DNA from: Pseudomonadota bacterium
GTDB taxonomy: Bacteria > Pseudomonadota > Alphaproteobacteria > Rickettsiales > UBA3002
NCBI GenBank assembly: GCA_040384265.1
Contig: JAZKJM010000004.1
Span: 124,001-188,000, forward strand
Direction of reading: 5' to 3'
Length of the DNA stretch: 64,000 nt
In this document: piece after piece, positions 34,105-43,828 of the stretch
How the letters are laid out: each line of letters starts with the position of its first letter
How positions within the stretch are numbered: the first letter of the stretch is position 1
Notes under the pieces: model-generated
Databases searched by the model: none
The model's input: the letters and a program-made list of their open reading frames with translations, nothing else
Told to the model about the DNA's origin: nothing
Position numbers and translations under genes: made by a program

Positions 34105-35134
34105 CCAACAGCCCCAATTGCTCGGCCGTCACCGGCTTCTTCGGTGCATTCAGTCCCAAATGCTTAAACGCCGTCGCCGTCATCACCCGCCCGCGCGGGG
34201 TGCGTTGGATGAAGCCGAGCTGCAGCAGGAAGGGCTCGATGGTTTCTTCGATCGTGTCGCGTGCTTCGGAAAGGGCCGCCGCGATGGTCTCGACCCCAAC
34301 CGGCCCACCATCGTAATGGTCGGCAATGAATTTCAGGTAACGATGGTCCGACGCATCAAGCCCGAGCGCATCGACTTCGAGACGCTTCAGCGTGGCATCG
34401 GCCATGGCGCTGGTGATGGAATCTTTCCCGGCGGCATGCGCGAAATCACGCACGCGCTTGAGCAGGCGTACGGCGATGCGCGGTGTGCCGCGTGCGCGGC
34501 AGGCGATTTCGTTCGCGCCATCCGGTGTGAGGGCGACATGCAACAACGCGCTCGCACGGCTGACCACGCGCTTCAGCTCCGCCACATCGTAGAAATTGAG
34601 CTTGAGGGGAATGCCGAAACGGTCGCGCAGCGGGCCGGTGAGCAGGCCGATGCGCGTCGTCGCGCCGACCAGCGTGAAGGGCGGTAAATCAATCCGCACC
34701 GTGCGCGCGCTGGGGCCTTCGCCGATGATGAGGTCGAGCTTGAAATCCTCCATCGCCGGGTAAAGCACTTCCTCGACCGCGGCATTCAACCGGTGGATTT
34801 CGTCGATGAACAGCACGTCATGCGCTTGCAGATTGGTGAGGATGGCGGCCAGGTCGCCCGCTTTAGTGAGCAGCGGGCCGGAGGTGCTGCGGAAATTGAC
34901 CCCCATTTCGCGGCTGACAATATGGGCGAGGGTGGTTTTGCCAAGGCCCGGCGGGCCATAAAGCAGCACATGGTCGAGCGCTTCGTTGCGCGATTTGGCG
35001 GCGCGGATAAACACATCGAGATTTTCGATCACCTGCGGCTGGCCGGTAAAATCCGCCAGCATCTGCGGACGGATGGATTGCTCGATGCCGTCGCCTTCCA
35101 GCGCCTGCGGCGAGGTGAGGGATGCGGCGGTCAT
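34094..35134 (-). CDS. ruvB: Holliday junction branch-migration helicase RuvB
   Basis: AAA+ motor that, with RuvA, moves Holliday junctions. The 346-aa protein has Walker A GPPGLGKT, Walker [10 protein letters not shown], the sensor region [19 protein letters not shown], and a C-terminal winged helix ([18 protein letters not shown]). Starts within the last bases of ruvA (four-base overlap). Its final 23 codons have a diverged second copy about 365 bases downstream. Confidence 0.97.
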   Translation of the reverse strand: MTAASLTSPQALEGDGIEQSIRPQMLADFTGQPQVIENLDVFIRAAKSRNEALDHVLLYGPPGLGKTTLAHIVSREMGVNFRSTSGPLLTKAGDLAAILTNLQAHDVLFIDEIHRLNAAVEEVLYPAMEDFKLDLIIGEGPSARTVRIDLPPFTLVGATTRIGLLTGPLRDRFGIPLKLNFYDVAELKRVVSRASALLHVALTPDGANEIACRARGTPRIAVRLLKRVRDFAHAAGKDSITSAMADATLKRLEVDALGLDASDHRYLKFIADHYDGGPVGVETIAAALSEARDTIEETIEPFLLQLGFIQRTPRGRVMTATAFKHLGLNAPKKPVTAEQLGLLDEE

Positions 35135-35769
35135 GCCGCCAGCTCGCGCAGGCTGGTGCGGATCAGCACATCAAGCGTCGCCTCGGGGGTTTCCTGCTGC
35201 ACACGCATGACCACCGCGAACGCTTCCGAACGCCCATAGCCCAGATGCACCAGCGCCGAGAGCGCATCTTCGATTGCGGTGGAGATTTTTGCTGCGGCGT
35301 TGCCCGGTTTTTGCTGCACCCCGCCGCCCGCATGCTGCGCAGCAATCGCAAAGCCCGCCGCGCCCAGTTTGCTGACATGGGATTTCAGCTCGATCACCAG
35401 CCGCTCTGCCAGTTTGGGGCCGACACCGCTGACGACTGTCAGCGCTTTTTTATCCTGCGCGGCAATCGCGGTGAGGATTTGCTCAGGTGTCAACGCGCCC
35501 AAAATCGCCATCGCCATTTTGACCCCCACGCCCTGCACCGTCGTCAGCGTGCGGAACCACACGCGCTCGGCCACCGTCGCGAAGCCATACAGATGAATAT
35601 GATCCTCGCGCACATGGGTTTCGGTGAGCAGCACGGCCGCACCCCCGCGCTCGGGCAGGGCGGCCAGCGTTTTGCCGCTGCAGAACACCAGGTAGCCCAC
35701 GCCGCCCACATCGAGGATCACGTGATCCTCGGCAATTTCATCGACCCGGCCTGTCAGTTTTCCAATCAT
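35131..35769 (-). CDS. ruvA: Holliday junction-binding protein RuvA
   Basis: Tetrameric junction-recognition subunit. The 212-aa protein opens [26 protein letters not shown] (OB fold), followed by two helix-hairpin-helix motifs ([15 protein letters not shown] and [17 protein letters not shown]) and a C-terminal domain that contacts RuvB ([16 protein letters not shown]). In many relatives ruvC-ruvA-ruvB is contiguous; here a gene on the opposite strand separates ruvC from ruvA. Confidence 0.96.
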   Translation of the reverse strand: MIGKLTGRVDEIAEDHVILDVGGVGYLVFCSGKTLAALPERGGAAVLLTETHVREDHIHLYGFATVAERVWFRTLTTVQGVGVKMAMAILGALTPEQILTAIAAQDKKALTVVSGVGPKLAERLVIELKSHVSKLGAAGFAIAAQHAGGGVQQKPGNAAAKISTAIEDALSALVHLGYGRSEAFAVVMRVQQETPEATLDVLIRTSLRELAA

Positions 35770-35858
35770 GCACGAGCGATAGCCGATAATCCGCCCGCCC
35801 TCAAGCGCCGCTTGCGCGCATTAACACTTATTTCACCTTTGGGGTGTAGAATGGCCGG

Positions 35859-36350
35859 ATGACTGTTCCCTGCACCGAGATCCCCACCTACGGCGCTGTC
35901 GGCACCCAGATTTCCAAATCGGTGAAGGACGGCACGGCGGAATATCAGCTGAGCATCTGGCGGCGTGCGCAGGCCTGCGGCAAGCTGGATGACGCGACCA
36001 GCAACATTTTCGTGATTGAAGCCCATGACAATGCGCCCCCGCATATCGCGGCGTTTAATCCGGCGGTGCTGAACCATGCCTTAAAATTCGCCGGATCGCC
36101 CACACGTGTACCCGATACGATTGCGCAGGAACAATATGCGTGTTTTTCCGAAAACCTGGCGCGCATCGTGGTCGAGCTGGCGCAGAATATTCCGGCGGAT
36201 GGCGCCCCTGTCGCGTTCGGCAACGATAGTGCCAATGCGCCGCTGGCCTTTCACGCCAATAATGTAACCTCGCTCGACACGTTAGCCGCGGTCATCAATC
36301 ACGGCCTGGCCCGCCGCGATGTGGCGGTGTGCAAAGCGCCTCAGCGGTAG
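35859..36350 (+). CDS. Unknown protein between ruvA and ruvC, 163 aa
   Basis: The frame encodes a soluble alpha/beta-looking protein without signal peptide or membrane segment, with motifs I do not recognise (EYQLSIWRRAQACGKLDD, FVIEAHDNAPPHIAAF). It has ordinary composition for a protein, unlike the arginine/histidine-rich antisense frames here, so I take it as real. It is divergent from ruvA and its stop overlaps the ruvC 3' end by ten bases. ATG 35859 has only a weak ribosome binding site. Function unknown. Confidence 0.65.
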   Translation: MTVPCTEIPTYGAVGTQISKSVKDGTAEYQLSIWRRAQACGKLDDATSNIFVIEAHDNAPPHIAAFNPAVLNHALKFAGSPTRVPDTIAQEQYACFSENLARIVVELAQNIPADGAPVAFGNDSANAPLAFHANNVTSLDTLAAVINHGLARRDVAVCKAPQR

Positions 36351-36829
36351 TGATGCGCGTGGCAAATCGCGATGGCCAGCGCATCGGCCGCATCGTGTTT
36401 GCAGGCGGCAAGCGCCGTGCGTGCGGCCGGTAGCAGCACCCCAACCATCTGCCCCATCTGGTTCTTATCCGCCGTGCCGGTGCCGACAATGGCCTTCTTC
36501 ACCTTGCGCGTCGCATATTCCGCCACACTCAGACCGCTGGCCGAAAGCGTCACAATCAGCGCCCCGCGCGCCTGACCGAGCTTGAGGGTGGATGCGCCGT
36601 TGGCGGTCACAAACGTCTCCTCAATCGCCGCGCTGCCCGGCTGGTGCTGTGCAATGATGAGGGTAAGCTCCCGGTGCAAAACCAGCAGCCGTTCGGACAG
36701 GGGCAGCGTCGTTTTGGGCGCAATCGTGCCGCAGCCAATAAAGGAGAGCGCCGAGCCGCGGGATTCAATAATCCCCCAGCCGGTCGAAACCAGCCCGGGG
36801 TCGATGCCGATGATGCGGTGATGACTCAT
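36341..36829 (-). CDS. ruvC: Holliday junction resolvase RuvC
   Basis: Endonuclease that cuts the junction held by RuvAB. The 162-aa protein keeps the acidic catalytic set in its three family motifs: IIGIDPGLVSTGWG, AAIEETFVTANG and the C-terminal KHDAADALAIAICH. Full length. It follows yebC by about 48 bases on the same strand, the usual order in alphaproteobacteria. Confidence 0.96.
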   Translation of the reverse strand: MSHHRIIGIDPGLVSTGWGIIESRGSALSFIGCGTIAPKTTLPLSERLLVLHRELTLIIAQHQPGSAAIEETFVTANGASTLKLGQARGALIVTLSASGLSVAEYATRKVKKAIVGTGTADKNQMGQMVGVLLPAARTALAACKHDAADALAIAICHAHHYR

Positions 36830-36877
36830 GCGCCCTGGTTACAGGATTCATTGGGCGCATGAAAGTGGGAATATCGA

Positions 36878-37624
36878 TTACGCCCGCAACGCGGCGGCAT
36901 CCGCATCCGTCATTTCGGCGTTGGTGAACACTTCCTGCACGTCGTCATTATCTTCCAGCACTTCCACCAGCTCCATCAACGCCTCGGCATCCGCCGCGCT
37001 GACGGGGGCAGAGACTTTGACGATGAAGGTCAGTTTGGCGCTCGTCGGGTCGCCGAATTTCTCGGCCAGCGCGTCACGCACCGCGCCGAGCGCTTCCATC
37101 GCGGTGGTGATGGTGTGCACCCCATCCGCCGTTTCGCAATTATCCGCCCCGGCGTCGATCGCGGCTTCCAGCATCGCGTCCTCGATGATTTTTTCGGCCG
37201 GGTATTCAATCATCCCCACCCGCTCGAACATGAAGCCGACCGAGCCCAGCTCGCCCATATTGCCGCCGTTTTTGGTGAAGGCGCTGCGCAAATCCGATGC
37301 GGTGCGGTTGCGGTTATCCGTCAGCGCGTCGATCAGGATCGCCACGCCCGCCGGGCCATAGCCCTCATAGCGCACGGACTCGTAGTTATCCGATTCCCCG
37401 GTGCCCGAACCCTTGGCGATGGCGGCCTCGATCCGCTCTTTCGCCATGCCCGACTGCCGCGCTTTAATCACCACCGTGCGCAGCTTGGCGTTGAAGTTGA
37501 TGTCTGGCCCCGCCTTCGCCGCAACGATGATTTCGCGGGCGATTTTGGTAAAAATTTTGCCGCGCTTGATGTCTTGCGCGCCTTTGCGGCGCATGATGTT
37601 CTTAAACTGCGAATGCCCCGCCAT
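36878..37624 (-). CDS. yebC: YebC/TACO1 family protein
   Basis: The 248-aa product starts MAGHSQFKNIMRRKGAQDIK and has IAREIIVAAKAGPD, GPAGVAILIDALTDN and FTKNGGNMGELGSVGFMF, all standard for the family. Members were annotated as transcription regulators and more recently linked to translation of difficult (for example proline-rich) stretches. The ATG at 37624 and its AGGGG ribosome binding site lie in one arm of a 29-base inverted repeat (37624-37769), so translation may be controlled by RNA folding. Confidence 0.95.
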   Translation of the reverse strand: MAGHSQFKNIMRRKGAQDIKRGKIFTKIAREIIVAAKAGPDINFNAKLRTVVIKARQSGMAKERIEAAIAKGSGTGESDNYESVRYEGYGPAGVAILIDALTDNRNRTASDLRSAFTKNGGNMGELGSVGFMFERVGMIEYPAEKIIEDAMLEAAIDAGADNCETADGVHTITTAMEALGAVRDALAEKFGDPTSAKLTFIVKVSAPVSAADAEALMELVEVLEDNDDVQEVFTNAEMTDADAAALRA

Positions 37625-37769
37625 GGAGTGCCCCTATCAACACGTTTCTGTGGACGATTGCGGCGTCGTTTCCGTCCTCAGTCGGTCATGTAGCGCCGCT
37701 ACACTCCCTCCTTGCGGGCGGGCACTCCTAGCACTCGCCGCACATAAACGCGTTGCTAGGGGCACTCCA
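37624..37769. repeat. Inverted-repeat element covering the yebC start and leader
   Basis: The left arm 37624-37652 and right arm 37741-37769 match as an inverted repeat in 26 of 29 positions (core TGGAGTGCCCCTA). The 88 bases between contain a smaller TGTAGC/GCTACA hairpin and a CGGCG pair that extends the outer stem after a bulge. In the yebC transcript the arm holding AGGGG and AUG would pair with the upstream arm. It could be a translational control leader or a small mobile element. In 37770-37907 I see nothing but the gltD leader. Confidence 0.75.
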
Positions 37770-37907
37770 CGGGCCGCTCTCGCCGTATGGCATGCTTCAT
37801 AATCCCTGCTGCGGTTGCAATCAAACACCAATTTTGCATAGCAGCAATTTGATTGAATGCGCCGTGCGTTTGCGGCTATATGGGGCGAACATCACAACGG
37901 TTGGTTC

Positions 37908-39314
37908 ATGCTGCGCTTTCCTTCCATCGAACAACGCTATCCCGAAACGCGCGCGCCCCAAACGCGGCGGCATGATTTTAACGAGATCAGCACGCCGTTC
38001 GACCCGGCCGCCGCCAACTTGCAGGCTTCGCGCTGCTCGCAATGCGGCGTGCCGTTCTGCCAGATCCATTGCCCGCTGGCCAACAACATCCCCGATTGGC
38101 TGAAGCTCGCCGCCGAAAACCGGCTGGAGGAAGCCTACGCGCTGTCGAGCGCGACGAATACATTTCCCGAAATCTGTGGCCGCATCTGCCCGCAGGACCG
38201 GCTGTGCGAAGGCAATTGCGTGATCGAAAAGGGCTTCGGCGCCGTCACCATCGGCGCGGTCGAGAAATACATCACCGAAACCGCGTTCGAAAGCGGCTGG
38301 GTGAAGCCCATCGCCATCACGCGTGAAACGGGCCGCAGCGTCGGCATCATTGGCGCGGGCCCGGCAGGGCTTGCCGCTGCCGACATGCTGCGCCGCGAGG
38401 GCCACGCCGTCACCGTGTATGACCGCTACGACCGCAGCGGCGGCTTGCTCACCTATGGCATCCCCAATTTCAAGCTCGATAAAAAAGTGGTGCAGCGCCG
38501 CGATCAATTGCTGCGTGATGGCGGCATCGCCTTCGCGCTCGATACCGACATCGGCACCACCATCACCCTCGATCAACTGCGCGCGAAGCACGACGCGATC
38601 CTCATCGCCACCGGCGTCTATAAGTCGCGCGAGCTGGGCGTGGAGAACGATGCGCTCGGCAATATCGCGCCCGCCATCGCGTACCTCACCGCCAGCAACC
38701 GCAAGGGGCTGGGCGATGCGGTGCCGGAGTTCGATAGCGGCGCGCTCAACGCCGCGGGCAAGCATGTCGTCGTCATCGGCGGTGGCGACACCGCGATGGA
38801 TTGCGTGCGCACCGCCATCCGTCAGGAAGCCGCCAGCGTCACCTGCCTCTACCGCCGCGACCGCGCCAACATGCCCGGCTCCGCGCGCGAAGTGGCGCAC
38901 GCCGAAGCCGAGGGCGTGCAGTTTGAATGGCTCGCCACCGCCCATGCCTTCGTCGGTGAAGTGGCGGTTGAGGGCGTGGTGGTCCAGCGCATGGGCCTTG
39001 CCACGCCGGACGAGGGCGGCCGCCAGCAGGCCGTGCCCATTGCGGGCGACACCTATGCCCTCAAGGCCGATCTCGTTATCAAAGCCCTCGGCTTCGATGC
39101 GGACGATCTGCCCGCCATGTTCGCCGAACCCGCGCTGCAGGTCACCGCGCAGGGCACAATCACCATCGACAAACACTTCATGACCAGCCTGCCGGGTGTG
39201 TATGCCGCCGGCGACATTGTGCGCGGCGCGTCCCTCGTCGTCTGGGCCATCCGCGACGGGCGCGATGCCGCTGCCGCCATCCACCAGCAATTAATGCAGG
39301 AGCAGGCCGCATGA
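37908..39314 (+). CDS. gltD: Glutamate synthase [NADPH] small subunit
   Basis: It passes electrons from NADPH through FAD and Fe-S clusters to GltB. Start set at ATG 37908 (MLRFPSIEQRYPETR); the 17 codons upstream are not family-like. The N-terminus has the cysteine clusters SRCSQCGVPFCQIHCPL and CGRICPQDRLCEGNC for 4Fe-4S centres; then come the FAD motif GIIGAGPAGLAAAD and the NADPH motif VVIGGGDTAMDC. About 468 residues. Its stop overlaps the gltB start (ATGA). The order gltD-gltB is reversed relative to E. coli. Confidence 0.95.
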   Translation: MLRFPSIEQRYPETRAPQTRRHDFNEISTPFDPAAANLQASRCSQCGVPFCQIHCPLANNIPDWLKLAAENRLEEAYALSSATNTFPEICGRICPQDRLCEGNCVIEKGFGAVTIGAVEKYITETAFESGWVKPIAITRETGRSVGIIGAGPAGLAAADMLRREGHAVTVYDRYDRSGGLLTYGIPNFKLDKKVVQRRDQLLRDGGIAFALDTDIGTTITLDQLRAKHDAILIATGVYKSRELGVENDALGNIAPAIAYLTASNRKGLGDAVPEFDSGALNAAGKHVVVIGGGDTAMDCVRTAIRQEAASVTCLYRRDRANMPGSAREVAHAEAEGVQFEWLATAHAFVGEVAVEGVVVQRMGLATPDEGGRQQAVPIAGDTYALKADLVIKALGFDADDLPAMFAEPALQVTAQGTITIDKHFMTSLPGVYAAGDIVRGASLVVWAIRDGRDAAAAIHQQLMQEQAA

Positions 39315-42300
39315 GCACACGCTGGCAACAGGATGCAGCTCACCTTGCGCAACACGGGCTCTATTCACCCGCGGATGAGCATGATGCCTGCGGTGTTGGC
39401 CTCATCGCCGCGATTGACGGAGTGCCCCGGCGCGATATTGTCGAGCGCGGCATCGAGGGCTTGCGCAACATGTGGCACCGCGGTGCGGTCGATGCGGATG
39501 GAAAAACCGGCGACGGCGCAGGCATCCATATCCAGCTCCCGCAAACATTTTTTGCCGATTACATCGCCCGCATCGGCAAGCAGCCGGATGCGCGCCTTGC
39601 GGTCGGCATGGTGTTTTTGCCCAAGAAAAACTTCGCCGCACAGGAGCTATGCCGCGCCATTATTGAAACCGAAATCCTGAGGCTGAATTACAGCATCCAC
39701 GGCTGGCGTCAGGTGCCGGTGGTGTCGGACGTAATCGGCGACATCGCCAATGATTCGCGGCCGGAGATCGAGCAAGTCATCATCGCCGGGCGGCCGGAAT
39801 ATGACGAAGCGCGCATCGAGCGCGACCTGTACCTCATCCGCCGCCGCATCGAAAATGCGGTGCGCGCCCATGCGATCCACGGCTTCTACATCTGCTCGCT
39901 GTCGAGCCGCTCCATCATCTATAAAGGCCTGTTCAAGGCCGAGCAGCTGACCAGCTTTTATCCGGATCTGCTGGATGAACGCTTCATCTCCAACTTCGCC
40001 GTTTTCCACCAGCGCTTTTCCACCAACACCGCGCCCGCATGGCACCTCGCACAGCCGTTTCGGGTGCTCGCCCATAACGGTGAAATCAACACGCTGCGCG
40101 GCAACGTCAACTTCATGCGCAGCCATGAAGCGACCTTTAGCAGCGATGCCTTCGCCGGGTTGGAGCAGGATCTCATTCCCGTCATCCCCGAGCACACCTC
40201 CGACACCGGCGCGCTCGATGCGGTGATGGAAATCCTCACCCGCGCCGGTCGCGCATTACCGCTCGCCAAGCTGATCCTGATTCCGCCCGCATGGAGCAAA
40301 AACAAGGAACTGCCGGAGCATCATCGCCATCTCTTCGCCTGCTGCAACGCCATTTCGGAGCAGTGGGATGGCCCGGCCGCCATCGCCGCGACGGATGGTG
40401 AGTGGGTCATCGCCGGGATGGATCGCCACGGCCTGCGCCCGATGCGCTACCTCGTCACCCGCGATGGCCTGCTCATTTGCGCCTCCGAAAGCGGCATGGT
40501 GGAGGTGGCGGAAGAAGACGTTCTCGAGCGCGGCCGCCTTGGGCCCGGCGAAATGATCGGCGTCAATTTGCTGCAGCAAACGCTCTATCGCGATCATGCG
40601 CTGAAAGACCATCTTGCCGCGCAGCAGCCCTATGGCGAGTGGGTCAGCAAAACCGTTCTTCTGCGCGACATTCTCGCGAGCGCACCCAAAAATGCTGCAG
40701 CCCATGTTGCAGCAGAAACCCTGTTGCAGCGCCAGCTCGCCGTCGGCCTCACCATGGAGCAGGTGGAGACCATCATCCACCCGATGGCGGCCACCGGCAA
40801 GGAAGCCATCGGCTCGATGGGGGATGATACGCCCATCGCCGTGCTCAGCCACGAGGCGCGCCCGTTCCACCATTATTTCCGCCAGAATTTCAGCCAGGTG
40901 ACGAACCCGCCCATCGACTCGCTGCGTGAGCGGCGGGTGATGAGCCTGAAAACCCGCTTCGGCAATGACGGCAACTTCCTCGCGCTCGATAATTCGCACA
41001 GCGAAATCCTGCTCGCCGATACGCCGGTGCTGCTCGGCCACGAGCTTGACGCCATCGCCAGCCATTTCGCGACCCGCGTCACCCGCATCGACACGCTGTT
41101 TACCATCGGTGCGCCGGATGCGTTGCGCGACGGGCTCGAACGTATCGTCCGCGAAGCCGAACACGCCACGCTCGCCGGGAAATCCTATATCCTGCTAAGC
41201 GATGACGGTGTCGATAACACCCATGCCGCCATCCCAATGATCCTCGCCATTTCGGCGGTGCACAGCCACCTCGTCAAAAAGAAATTGCGCAAAAAAGCCT
41301 CCATCCTCGTGCGCACCGCGGAGTGCTACGACGTGCACGCGCTCGCCGTTATGATCGGCAGCGGTGCCACCGTGGTGCATCCATCCCTCGCTGAAGCGAT
41401 CGCGCTGAACCGTCATCACCGCGGGTTGCTGGGTGACACCAGCCGCGAGGACGCGCTGGAAAACCTGCGTGAGGCGATGAGCCAGGGCTTGCTGAAAATC
41501 ATGTCGAAGATGGGCATTTCCGTCGTCAGCGCCTATCGCGGCGGCTTGAACTTCGAGGCGATCGGCCTCAGCCGCGCGCTTGCGGCGGAGTTTTTCCCCG
41601 GCCTGCCATCGCGCATTTCCGGCATCGGCCTGAGCGGGTTGCAGGCGCGCATCTGCCGCTTGCATGCCACCGCCTATCCCGCACATGCGGCGAACGTCAC
41701 CGCATTGCCCATTGGCGGATTTTACCGCCTGCGCGCGGGCAGCGAAACCCATGCCTGGTCGGGCGAAAACATCCACGCGCTGCAAAGCGCTGTCGGCAGC
41801 GGCTCCTACATGGCCTATAAAACCTATGCCGCCAGCGTCAATGCCCGCCCGCCGGTTTACCTGCGTGATTTGCTGGATTTCCGCTATCCCACGCAAGCCA
41901 TCGCGCTGGAGGAAGTCGAGCCCGTCACCGCCATCCGCAAACGCTTTGTTGCACCCGCCATGTCGCTTGGCGCGCTCTCGCCTGAGGCGCATGAAACGCT
42001 TGCCATTGCCATGAACCGCATCGGCGCCGCCTCCAATTCCGGTGAGGGTGGCGAAGGGGCGGAGCGCTACCAGCCGCGCGCCAATGGCGATAATGCGAAC
42101 TCGGTCATCAAGCAGGTCGCCTCGGGCCGTTTCGGCGTCACCGCGGAATATTTAAACAGCGCGCGCGAGATCCAGATCAAGGTCGCGCAAGGCGCCAAAC
42201 CCGGCGAGGGCGGCCAGCTTCCGGGCTTTAAAGTCACCGCTGAAATCGCCCGGCTGCGGCATGCGACTGAGGGTGTCATGCTCATCTCGCCGCCGCCGCA

Positions 42301-43828
42301 TCACGATATTTATTCGATCGAAGACCTCGCCCAGCTGATTTATGACCTCAAACAAATCAATCCCGGTGCAATCGTGTCGGTGAAGCTTGTTGCACAGGCG
42401 GGTATTGGCACCATTGCCTCGGGCGTCGCCAAAGCAATGGCGGATAAAATCATCATCGCCGGCCATTCCGGCGGCACCGGGGCCAGCGCGCTCAGCAGCG
42501 TCAAACATGCCGGTGTGCCGTGGGAGCTGGGCCTTGCCGAAGCCAACCAGGTGCTCACCCTCAACCGCCTGCGCCACCGCGTCACCTTGCAGACGGATGG
42601 CGGGCTGAAAACCGGCCGCGATATCGTCATCGCCGCGATTCTGGGCGCGGAGGAATATGCGCTTGGCACCGCCGCGCTCGTCGCCATGGGCTGCCTGATG
42701 GTGCGCCAATGCCATAGCAACACCTGCCCGGTCGGCATCACCACGCAGGACGAAATGCTGCGCAGCAAATTCACCGGCACGGTGGATAAGGTGGTGAACC
42801 TGATGAGCTTCGTCGCCGAGGAAGTACGCGAGATTCTGGCATCCCTCGGCGCGCGTTCGCTGAACGAGGTGATCGGCCACACCGAGCTGCTGCAGCAGGT
42901 GAACCGCGGCACCGAGGAGATGGTCGATCTCGACCTCAACACCGTCCTCACCAAGGCGGATGCCGGGCCACATGCGCGTTATTGCACCATGGAAGGCCGC
43001 AACGAAGTCGCGCCGACGCTCGATGAGGACATGCTGGATGCTGCCGCTGAAGCGCTCACCAAAGGCGAAAAAATCCAGCTCGCTTACAGCGTGCGCAACA
43101 CCATGCGCGCCATCGGCACGCGGTTGTCGTCGCTGGTCGTCACCCATGGCGGTGTGCAGCATGCGGATCAAATTACCCTGCGTTTGCGCGGTTCTGCGGG
43201 CCAGTCGCTCGGCGCATTCCTCACCCGCGGCATCCGCATCGAGCTGTATGGCGATGCCAATGATTATGTCGGCAAGGGCCTATCGGGCGGCACCATTATG
43301 CTGCGCCCGCGCCCATCGAGCAGCTTGCTGCCGCAGGATAACACCATCCTCGGCAACACGGTGCTGTATGGTGCAACCGCGGGCCTGCTGCTTGCCAACG
43401 GGCAGGCGGGCGAGCGCTTCGCCGTGCGCAATTCCGGCGCGGATGCGGTGGTCGAGGGCTGCGGCTCCAACGGTTGCGAATACATGACCGGCGGCAGCGT
43501 CGTTATCCTTGGCGAGGTCGGCCAGAATTTTGGCGCGGGCATGACCGGCGGCATGGCGTATGTCTATGACCCAAACAGCAGCTTCAGCGCGCGGCTGAAC
43601 GGCGAAACCGTGATTGCCCAGCGCCTCGCTTCCCGTCATTGGGAGGCGCAGCTTTATGCCTTGCTGCGCGAGCATTACCGCCAGACACAGTCGCCCCTCG
43701 CAGAAACCATCCTCGCTGCATGGGATGCAGAAAAACAGCATTTCTGGCAGGTCTGCCCGAAGGAAATGATCGCCCGCATTGCCCAGCCACTGAGCGATGA
43801 TGCCGCCCGCGCCCGCAGCGCCGGGTGA
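39311..43828 (+). CDS. gltB: Glutamate synthase [NADPH] large subunit
   Basis: It makes two glutamates from glutamine and 2-oxoglutarate. 1505 residues, full length. Residues 1-26 would be a propeptide, cleaved to expose the catalytic Cys27 of the class II amidotransferase domain (DACGVGLIAA). The central domain follows, then the FMN-binding synthase domain, with the 3Fe-4S cluster region QCHSNTCPVGI near residues 1130-1142, and the C-terminal glycine-rich beta-helix (GGSVVILGEVGQNFGAGMTG). Overlaps gltD at the start and ydbH at the end. Confidence 0.96.
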   Translation: MSTRWQQDAAHLAQHGLYSPADEHDACGVGLIAAIDGVPRRDIVERGIEGLRNMWHRGAVDADGKTGDGAGIHIQLPQTFFADYIARIGKQPDARLAVGMVFLPKKNFAAQELCRAIIETEILRLNYSIHGWRQVPVVSDVIGDIANDSRPEIEQVIIAGRPEYDEARIERDLYLIRRRIENAVRAHAIHGFYICSLSSRSIIYKGLFKAEQLTSFYPDLLDERFISNFAVFHQRFSTNTAPAWHLAQPFRVLAHNGEINTLRGNVNFMRSHEATFSSDAFAGLEQDLIPVIPEHTSDTGALDAVMEILTRAGRALPLAKLILIPPAWSKNKELPEHHRHLFACCNAISEQWDGPAAIAATDGEWVIAGMDRHGLRPMRYLVTRDGLLICASESGMVEVAEEDVLERGRLGPGEMIGVNLLQQTLYRDHALKDHLAAQQPYGEWVSKTVLLRDILASAPKNAAAHVAAETLLQRQLAVGLTMEQVETIIHPMAATGKEAIGSMGDDTPIAVLSHEARPFHHYFRQNFSQVTNPPIDSLRERRVMSLKTRFGNDGNFLALDNSHSEILLADTPVLLGHELDAIASHFATRVTRIDTLFTIGAPDALRDGLERIVREAEHATLAGKSYILLSDDGVDNTHAAIPMILAISAVHSHLVKKKLRKKASILVRTAECYDVHALAVMIGSGATVVHPSLAEAIALNRHHRGLLGDTSREDALENLREAMSQGLLKIMSKMGISVVSAYRGGLNFEAIGLSRALAAEFFPGLPSRISGIGLSGLQARICRLHATAYPAHAANVTALPIGGFYRLRAGSETHAWSGENIHALQSAVGSGSYMAYKTYAASVNARPPVYLRDLLDFRYPTQAIALEEVEPVTAIRKRFVAPAMSLGALSPEAHETLAIAMNRIGAASNSGEGGEGAERYQPRANGDNANSVIKQVASGRFGVTAEYLNSAREIQIKVAQGAKPGEGGQLPGFKVTAEIARLRHATEGVMLISPPPHHDIYSIEDLAQLIYDLKQINPGAIVSVKLVAQAGIGTIASGVAKAMADKIIIAGHSGGTGASALSSVKHAGVPWELGLAEANQVLTLNRLRHRVTLQTDGGLKTGRDIVIAAILGAEEYALGTAALVAMGCLMVRQCHSNTCPVGITTQDEMLRSKFTGTVDKVVNLMSFVAEEVREILASLGARSLNEVIGHTELLQQVNRGTEEMVDLDLNTVLTKADAGPHARYCTMEGRNEVAPTLDEDMLDAAAEALTKGEKIQLAYSVRNTMRAIGTRLSSLVVTHGGVQHADQITLRLRGSAGQSLGAFLTRGIRIELYGDANDYVGKGLSGGTIMLRPRPSSSLLPQDNTILGNTVLYGATAGLLLANGQAGERFAVRNSGADAVVEGCGSNGCEYMTGGSVVILGEVGQNFGAGMTGGMAYVYDPNSSFSARLNGETVIAQRLASRHWEAQLYALLREHYRQTQSPLAETILAAWDAEKQHFWQVCPKEMIARIAQPLSDDAARARSAG

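Noticed and set aside
37637-37831. 64-codon minus-strand frame through the yebC inverted repeat
   Set aside because: It lies entirely in the repeat and leader; the pairing of the arms explains the sequence better than coding.
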